Shown here: positions 6,219-9,348 of the stretch, one piece after another | Numbering within the stretch: position 1 is the first letter of the stretch | Layout of the letters: each line of letters starts with the position of its first letter | NCBI GenBank assembly: GCA_905373555.1 | Contig: CAJPTP010000023.1 | Location: 1-9,348, forward strand | Origin: an uncultured Francisella sp. | GTDB taxonomy: Bacteria; Pseudomonadota; Gammaproteobacteria; Burkholderiales; Neisseriaceae | Length of the DNA: 9,348 nt | Direction of reading: 5' to 3' | The notes under the pieces: generated by a model | The model's input: only the letters and a program-made list of their open reading frames with translations | The model's database searches: none | Told to the model about the DNA's origin: nothing | Program-made: the position numbers and the translations under genes

Positions 6219-7430
6219 TCATGACTGTTGGGCGGCCTTTTCGGGTTCGGCGGCGCCGCCCTTGGGCGCGCCGTCCGGCGCCTCGGTTTTGCCCGCTTCG
6301 GCGCCCCCCTCATCCTCCAAGGCCGCGGCGGCGGGAGCCTGTTTGGCTTCAGGGCTCGACGCGGGGGCGCCCTGCTCCGAGGGGGAGCCCACAACGCGCG
6401 TCGCTCGCCCGACGATGGACTGCGGAATCACGAAGCCGATCGCCTTGGCGTTGTCGAGGTTGATTTCCAAGTCGAATTGATCGGATCGGCGCGAGGCGAG
6501 CTCGCCCGGTTTTTTGCCGCGCAGAATCTGATCGACGAGCTCCGAGGCGCCCAAGCCGATGTTGCGGTAGTTCACGCCCAATGCCGCGACGGCGCCCTTG
6601 TCGACCGTTTCGGTGTTGCTGCCGACCAAAGGCACTTTGATGTCGCGCGCCACCTTGGCCAAGGCCTCATAGGAAGAGACCACGTTGTTGTCAAGCGAGG
6701 TGTAGATCAAATCGACCTTTCCCGCCAATGAGCGGGCGGCGGGCGGAATATCGACCGTGCGCTGCGCGGGGGCGGCGACGATCTGCAGGCCCTTGGGCTC
6801 GACGATCTTCTTGAGCCTGTCCAGCACGGAGGCGGAGTTGACCTCGCCCGGAGAGTAGACGTAGCCAATGTTTTTGAGGTTGGGGACGAGCTCTTGGAGA
6901 AACTCGACTTGACTCTCCAGCGGCAGCTCGTCGCTGAAGCCCGTGACGTTGGTGCCGGACGGCTCGAACGAGGGCACCAGCTCCGCCGCGACGGGATCGG
7001 TCACGGCCACATAAACGATGGGGATCGTCTTGGTGGCGGCGACGAAAGATTGCGCCGAAGGCGTGGCGATGGCGACCAACACATCGGGTTGCTCAGAGAT
7101 GAATTGCTTGGTGATCTGCCCCGCGATGCCTGTGTTGCCTTGGGCGCTTTGAAATTTCAGCGTCAAATTGCGCCCATCCACCCAGCCTTTTTCAGCCAAC
7201 CCGTCGACGATCCCTTGACGCGCCGCGTCCAAGGCGGGATGGTCGACGATGGCCGTGATGAATACCTTCTTCTGCGCCCCGTCGGCGCCGTCTCCGGCCG
7301 ACGCTTGGGAAGCTTCCGGCGCCTGAGGTTGGGGCCCCGGGGCGCTTTGCCCGGAGCAAGAGGCCAAGGCAAAAGCGCCCGCCATTGCCAGCGCGGCCAA
7401 TTTGGCCGACACAGCCTTCGATGTTCTCAT
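6219..7430 (-). CDS. ABC transporter substrate-binding lipoprotein, second of three (PF04392)
   Basis: The protein has 403 residues from ATG 7430, preceded by AAGGA with about 9 nt of spacing. The open frame extends further upstream, but that part is pyrimidine-derived sequence without a ribosome site. The signal peptide ends in LASC with lipidated Cys25. The binding domain runs from KKVFITAIVDHPALDAARQG (54-73) through FQSAQGN (93-99), AIATPSAQS (120-128), VTDPVAAELVPS (143-154), YVYSPGEVNSAS (190-201) and YTSLDNNVVSSYEAL (243-257) to NLDNAKAIGFVIPQSIV (324-340). A Pro/Ala/Glu-rich tail of about 55 residues follows. A 23-bp identical DNA stretch shared with the downstream copy (7132-7154 and 5812-5834, exactly 1320 bp apart) supports origin by tandem duplication. 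It lies 117 nt upstream of the next binding-protein gene. The ligand is unknown. Confidence 0.94.
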   Translation of the reverse strand: MRTSKAVSAKLAALAMAGAFALASCSGQSAPGPQPQAPEASQASAGDGADGAQKKVFITAIVDHPALDAARQGIVDGLAEKGWVDGRNLTLKFQSAQGNTGIAGQITKQFISEQPDVLVAIATPSAQSFVAATKTIPIVYVAVTDPVAAELVPSFEPSGTNVTGFSDELPLESQVEFLQELVPNLKNIGYVYSPGEVNSASVLDRLKKIVEPKGLQIVAAPAQRTVDIPPAARSLAGKVDLIYTSLDNNVVSSYEALAKVARDIKVPLVGSNTETVDKGAVAALGVNYRNIGLGASELVDQILRGKKPGELASRRSDQFDLEINLDNAKAIGFVIPQSIVGRATRVVGSPSEQGAPASSPEAKQAPAAAALEDEGGAEAGKTEAPDGAPKGGAAEPEKAAQQS

Positions 7431-7663
7431 GAGCCTGGTCCTTGATGCTTGATCCTGTGGTTCAAAACCGCAAACGGGGCGCCGGGCCCCGAGCGCAGGC
7501 GATATTTTGGGCGGTTGCAACGGCAAGCGAAAAGAAAAGAGCAAAAGATAAAATGAACGGAAAAAGCGAAGACAAACCGACAAAAACAAAAGAACGGACT
7601 AAACAACAAAGATCCGAAGCCGGCCAAACCCCGCCCGGCCCCATGCCGAAGTTCCGCGCTTGC
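7431..7663 (-). other. Long pyrimidine-rich spacer between binding-protein genes
   Basis: This 233-nt gap separates the first and second binding-protein genes. Read on the transcribed strand, about 7520-7615 is almost entirely T and C with few G, broken only by short purine pieces. No stable hairpin followed by a T run is evident, and no open frame has a ribosome site. The only recognisable element is AAGGA just before the ATG at 7430. Unstructured pyrimidine-rich RNA of this kind could be an RNase E or Rho loading region, but the sequence alone does not show that. Confidence 0.45.
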
Positions 7664-8818
7664 TCACGGACGCCCGCCCCCGGCCGCGGGCGCGTCGTTG
7701 GGAATCCCATTGACGGTCTTGGCGGCCTTGAGCACCTCTTGGGGAATCTCGAACCCCACCGCCTTGGCGTTGTCGGTGTTCACGTGAATCTCAAAATGGC
7801 TCGCCAGCATCACGGGGATGTCGCCGGGCTTCTCGCCGCGCAGCACGCGGTCAACCAAGCCCGAAATCTCGACGCCCATGTTTTTCTGGTCGTAGCCCAA
7901 AACGGCGGTCGCGCCCGATTTGAGCGCCTCGGCGTTGCTCGCGACCAAAGGGATCTTGATTTCCTTCGCCACGCGAAACAGCGACTCATAGGCGGACGCC
8001 ACGTTGTTGTCCGAGGACGTGTAAATGACCTGAACTTTCCCGGCCAAGGAGCGCGCGGCGACGGGAATGTCGGCCGTTCTTTGGGCGGGCGCGGGGCGCA
8101 CCGTCAGGCCCTCCTTCTGCGCGACGTCCCGGAGCTGAGCCAGAACGGAAACGGAATTCGCCTCTCCGGGCGAATACACGTAGCCAATGTCCTTGAGCCC
8201 CGGGACGAGCTTTTCCATCAGCTCCACCTGCTGATCCACGGGCAGAACGTCCGAATAGCCCGTGATGTTCGTGCCGGATGGGCCCATGGAGTCCACCAGA
8301 CCGGCCGCGATGGGGTCGGTCACGGCGGCGAACACGATCGGCACCTCTTTGGTGGCGGCCGCCATCGCCTGGGCCGTGGGGGTGGCGATCCCAATCATCA
8401 CGTCGGGCTTTTCAGACACGAATTGATTGGCGATTTGCTTGGCGATGGGCATGCTGCCTTGGGCGGTTTGATAGCGAAAATCCAAGTTCTCGCCCTGTTT
8501 CCACCCTTTGGCCTCCAGCCCCTCCAAGATTCCGTCGCGAATCTCGATCAAGGCGGGATGCTCGACGATCGCGGCCACCATCACTTTTTTCGCGGCCCCA
8601 TCCGACGGGGCGTCGCCTGCGCTCGCCGATTCCGTCCGGGCGCCTTGGGCGTCCGGCGCCGAGGCGCCCGGATCCGATTGGGCGGCTTGGCCCGCCTCTT
8701 GGCCGACGGCCGCGGGAGCGCTCGGGGCTTCGGTTCGCGAAGCCGATTGCGGCCCGCAGGCGCTCAGCGCCAAAGCCAAAGCGACGGCGGCGGATCTCAA
8801 AAGAATGCCGGATTTCAT
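7664..8818 (-). CDS. ABC transporter substrate-binding lipoprotein, first of three (PF04392)
   Basis: The protein has 384 residues from ATG 8818, which is preceded by the purine block GGGGGAAGGGGAAC. The frame remains open upstream to 8962, but the signal peptide begins only here. Residues 1-20 form the signal peptide and LSAC gives lipidated Cys21. An unusually long Ala/Ser/Gln-rich linker (about 22-75) precedes the binding domain, which starts KKVMVAAIVEHPALIEIRDG (77-96). It then shows YQTAQGS (116-122), GIATPTAQA (143-151), VTDPIAAGLVDS (166-177), YVYSPGEANSVS (213-224), YTSSDNNVASAYESL (266-280) and NTDNAKAVGFEIPQEVL (347-363). Unlike the other two copies it has almost no C-terminal tail. 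It is the most divergent copy by eye (VDSMGPSG instead of VPSWEPSG or VPSFEPSG; SSDNN instead of SLDNN). As the promoter-proximal gene it probably marks the start of the transporter transcript. Confidence 0.94.
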   Translation of the reverse strand: MKSGILLRSAAVALALALSACGPQSASRTEAPSAPAAVGQEAGQAAQSDPGASAPDAQGARTESASAGDAPSDGAAKKVMVAAIVEHPALIEIRDGILEGLEAKGWKQGENLDFRYQTAQGSMPIAKQIANQFVSEKPDVMIGIATPTAQAMAAATKEVPIVFAAVTDPIAAGLVDSMGPSGTNITGYSDVLPVDQQVELMEKLVPGLKDIGYVYSPGEANSVSVLAQLRDVAQKEGLTVRPAPAQRTADIPVAARSLAGKVQVIYTSSDNNVASAYESLFRVAKEIKIPLVASNAEALKSGATAVLGYDQKNMGVEISGLVDRVLRGEKPGDIPVMLASHFEIHVNTDNAKAVGFEIPQEVLKAAKTVNGIPNDAPAAGGGRP

Positions 8819-8836
8819 GTTCCCCTTCCCCCACCC

Positions 8837-8860
8837 GGCGGCGCCACCCGGGCGCCCGCC
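8837..8860 (-). promoter_or_regulatory. GC-rich hairpin just upstream of the first binding-protein ribosome site
   Basis: On the transcribed strand GGCG(G)GCGCC pairs with GGCGCCGCC around a CGGGT loop, with one bulged G. It ends about 4 nt before the purine-rich ribosome-binding block and would sit in the 5' leader of the transporter mRNA. A stabilising or translation-modulating role is possible. In DNA this GC-rich, hairpins also arise by chance. Confidence 0.3.
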
Positions 8861-8910
8861 GAATCCGGAATGGGGAAACATCGCCCCGCGCCGGACAAAG
8901 ATGAAATTGA

Positions 8911-8928
8911 GATTATGCGTGATTATGC
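8911..8928. repeat. Two direct copies of GATTATGC spaced 10 bp
   Basis: GATTATGC occurs at 8911-8918 and 8921-8928, one helical turn apart. Read on the - strand each contains CATAAT, so each could act as a -10 box. Together with the GCATAAAA arms at 8951-8982 they make four copies of the GCATAA core in about 70 bp. Confidence 0.55.
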
Positions 8929-8939
8929 CAAAAAAGCAA
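8912..8939 (-). promoter_or_regulatory. Candidate sigma-70 promoter of the transporter cluster (proximal)
   Basis: On the - strand TTGCTT (8934-8939) is followed after 16 bp by CATAAT (8912-8917). Initiation would fall near 8905, giving a leader of about 87 nt before ATG 8818. Both boxes match consensus at four to five positions. It lies in the only AT-rich DNA upstream of the cluster, which supports a control-region role. Confidence 0.45.
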
Positions 8940-8950
8940 GCGGATGAGGC

Positions 8951-8982
8951 CGCATAAAACATAAAAAATCATATTTTATGCG
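8951..8982. repeat. Inverted repeat CGCATAAAA / TTTTATGCG, possible operator
   Basis: Perfect 9-bp arms lie at 8951-8959 and 8974-8982, with a 14-bp AT-rich spacer (centre-to-centre 23 bp, about two helical turns). The right arm overlaps the -10 box of the distal candidate promoter. The geometry suits a dimeric repressor or activator. No regulator gene is present in the window to pair with it. Confidence 0.45.
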
Positions 8983-9003
8983 AAACATGAAATATATTTT
9001 CAA
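8975..9003 (-). promoter_or_regulatory. Candidate sigma-70 promoter of the transporter cluster (distal)
   Basis: On the - strand TTGAAA (8998-9003) is followed after 17 bp by CATAAA (8975-8980); TAAAAT with 19-bp spacing is an alternative -10. The surrounding DNA is the most AT-rich in the window. It may work in tandem with the proximal candidate, or only one of the two may be real. Confidence 0.35.
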
Positions 9004-9004
9004 T

Positions 9005-9348
9005 TTACAGAACACTCATGGCGCAACGGCGGCGACGCCCCCGCGCAACGGGTATGAATCTCCCGGCCCGGCCGCTGCGGCCGGGCGCGCCGCGGAAAAA
9101 GGCATGGCGCAGCGAATCTGAAAGAGCCGGTTGAAGGATCCGCTCAACGGCGTCGAGGCGAGGCCGGACAAGAAAACGATCGAGAGCCGCAGCCGCGCCG
9201 CAAAAGCTCATACGTGAATCGCGCAGAAAACCGCGAATCGCCGACATGCGACAAAAGGCGGCAAGAAAAAAAACGGGCATTGAAAAGCGGAACAAGCGGA
9301 AAAGCAAAAGAAAGGGGGAAAAAAGATCAAAAAACAGAGAAGAAGAAA
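9005..9348. other. Right-end region without a supported gene
   Basis: No coding region, tRNA or rRNA is recognisable in these 344 bases. A 100-codon open frame on the - strand (9005-9307) has no ribosome site before any of its ATGs, mixed third-position GC unlike its neighbours, and no recognisable family. The last 100 bases are strongly purine-rich on the + strand with runs of A. A GC-rich palindrome sits at 9066-9086. The region could be the 5' regulatory side of the transporter cluster or the downstream end of a gene outside the window. Confidence 0.5.
9066..9086. repeat. GC-rich palindrome
   Basis: GCCCGGCCGC and GCGGCCGGGC are exact complements around a single T, which would fold as an 8-bp stem with a GCTGC loop. 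No T run follows on either strand, so it is a poor intrinsic terminator. Its role is unknown. Confidence 0.45.

Noticed and set aside
4899..6224. 441-codon + strand open frame opposite the third binding-protein gene
   Set aside because: It is an Arg/Gly/His-rich shadow of a convincing PF04392 gene. The equivalent + strand frames at 7442-8947 and 3585-4718 are rejected for the same reason.
7431..7589. Extending the second binding protein upstream to 7589
   Set aside because: The added residues are Phe/Leu/Arg-rich translation of the pyrimidine tract, no ribosome site precedes them, and the lipoprotein signal begins at 7430 after AAGGA.
8819..8962. Extending the first binding protein upstream to 8962 or to an internal ATG at 8881
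   Set aside because: The signal peptide starts at Met 8818, just after a purine-rich ribosome block. The extension would place about 48 non-signal residues ahead of it and run through the candidate promoter.
9005..9307. 100-codon open frame on the - strand beginning MLFRLFRFSMPVFF
   Set aside because: No ribosome site precedes any of its possible ATGs, third-position GC is mixed unlike the neighbouring genes, and nothing resembles a known family. Long open frames are common by chance in GC-rich DNA.

Overview
The window is GC-rich DNA with very high third-position GC, most likely from a betaproteobacterium. Two things support this: a short 4.5S-type SRP RNA without an Alu domain, and a solute-binding/permease/ATPase set of the PF04392 (TrpX-like) type. 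A Sutterellaceae/Burkholderiales source is my guess from overall style, not something the sequence proves.

Layout. On the + strand, positions 2-793 hold the C-terminal part of an unrecognised protein whose start lies off the left edge. A 14-bp overlap then leads into a lipoprotein of the TraB/GumN fold (780-2024) whose two metal-binding GxxH motifs are both lost. Two hairpins (2066-2105 and 2118-2146) follow in a convergent intergenic region.

Everything else is on the - strand. Reading right to left: an AT-rich control region with candidate promoters and GCATAA repeats (about 8911-9003); three tandem paralogous ABC solute-binding lipoproteins (7664-8818, 6219-7430, 4896-6101); one permease (3810-4721); one ATPase (2637-3605). 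The 4.5S RNA gene ffs (2399-2493) follows, with its own near-consensus sigma-70 promoter (2505-2533) and its own hairpin terminator (2362-2389). The right end (9005-9348) holds no gene I can support.

How the genes work together. The five - strand genes form one importer: lipid-anchored binding proteins collect a small ligand in the periplasm and pass it to a permease dimer energised by the ATPase. Relatives of this family (TrpXYZ) carry aromatic amino acids, but the ligand here cannot be read from sequence. Having three different binding proteins for one channel suggests a widened substrate range. The gaps between the transporter genes (117-233 nt) are unusually large for an operon, and several carry strongly pyrimidine-rich mRNA. 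No convincing terminator separates the ATPase gene from ffs.

The most unusual items are the triplicated binding proteins, the motif-less TraB-like lipoprotein with its unknown overlapping partner, and the repeat-rich control region upstream of the transporter. I did not find clear evidence of a wholly new system.
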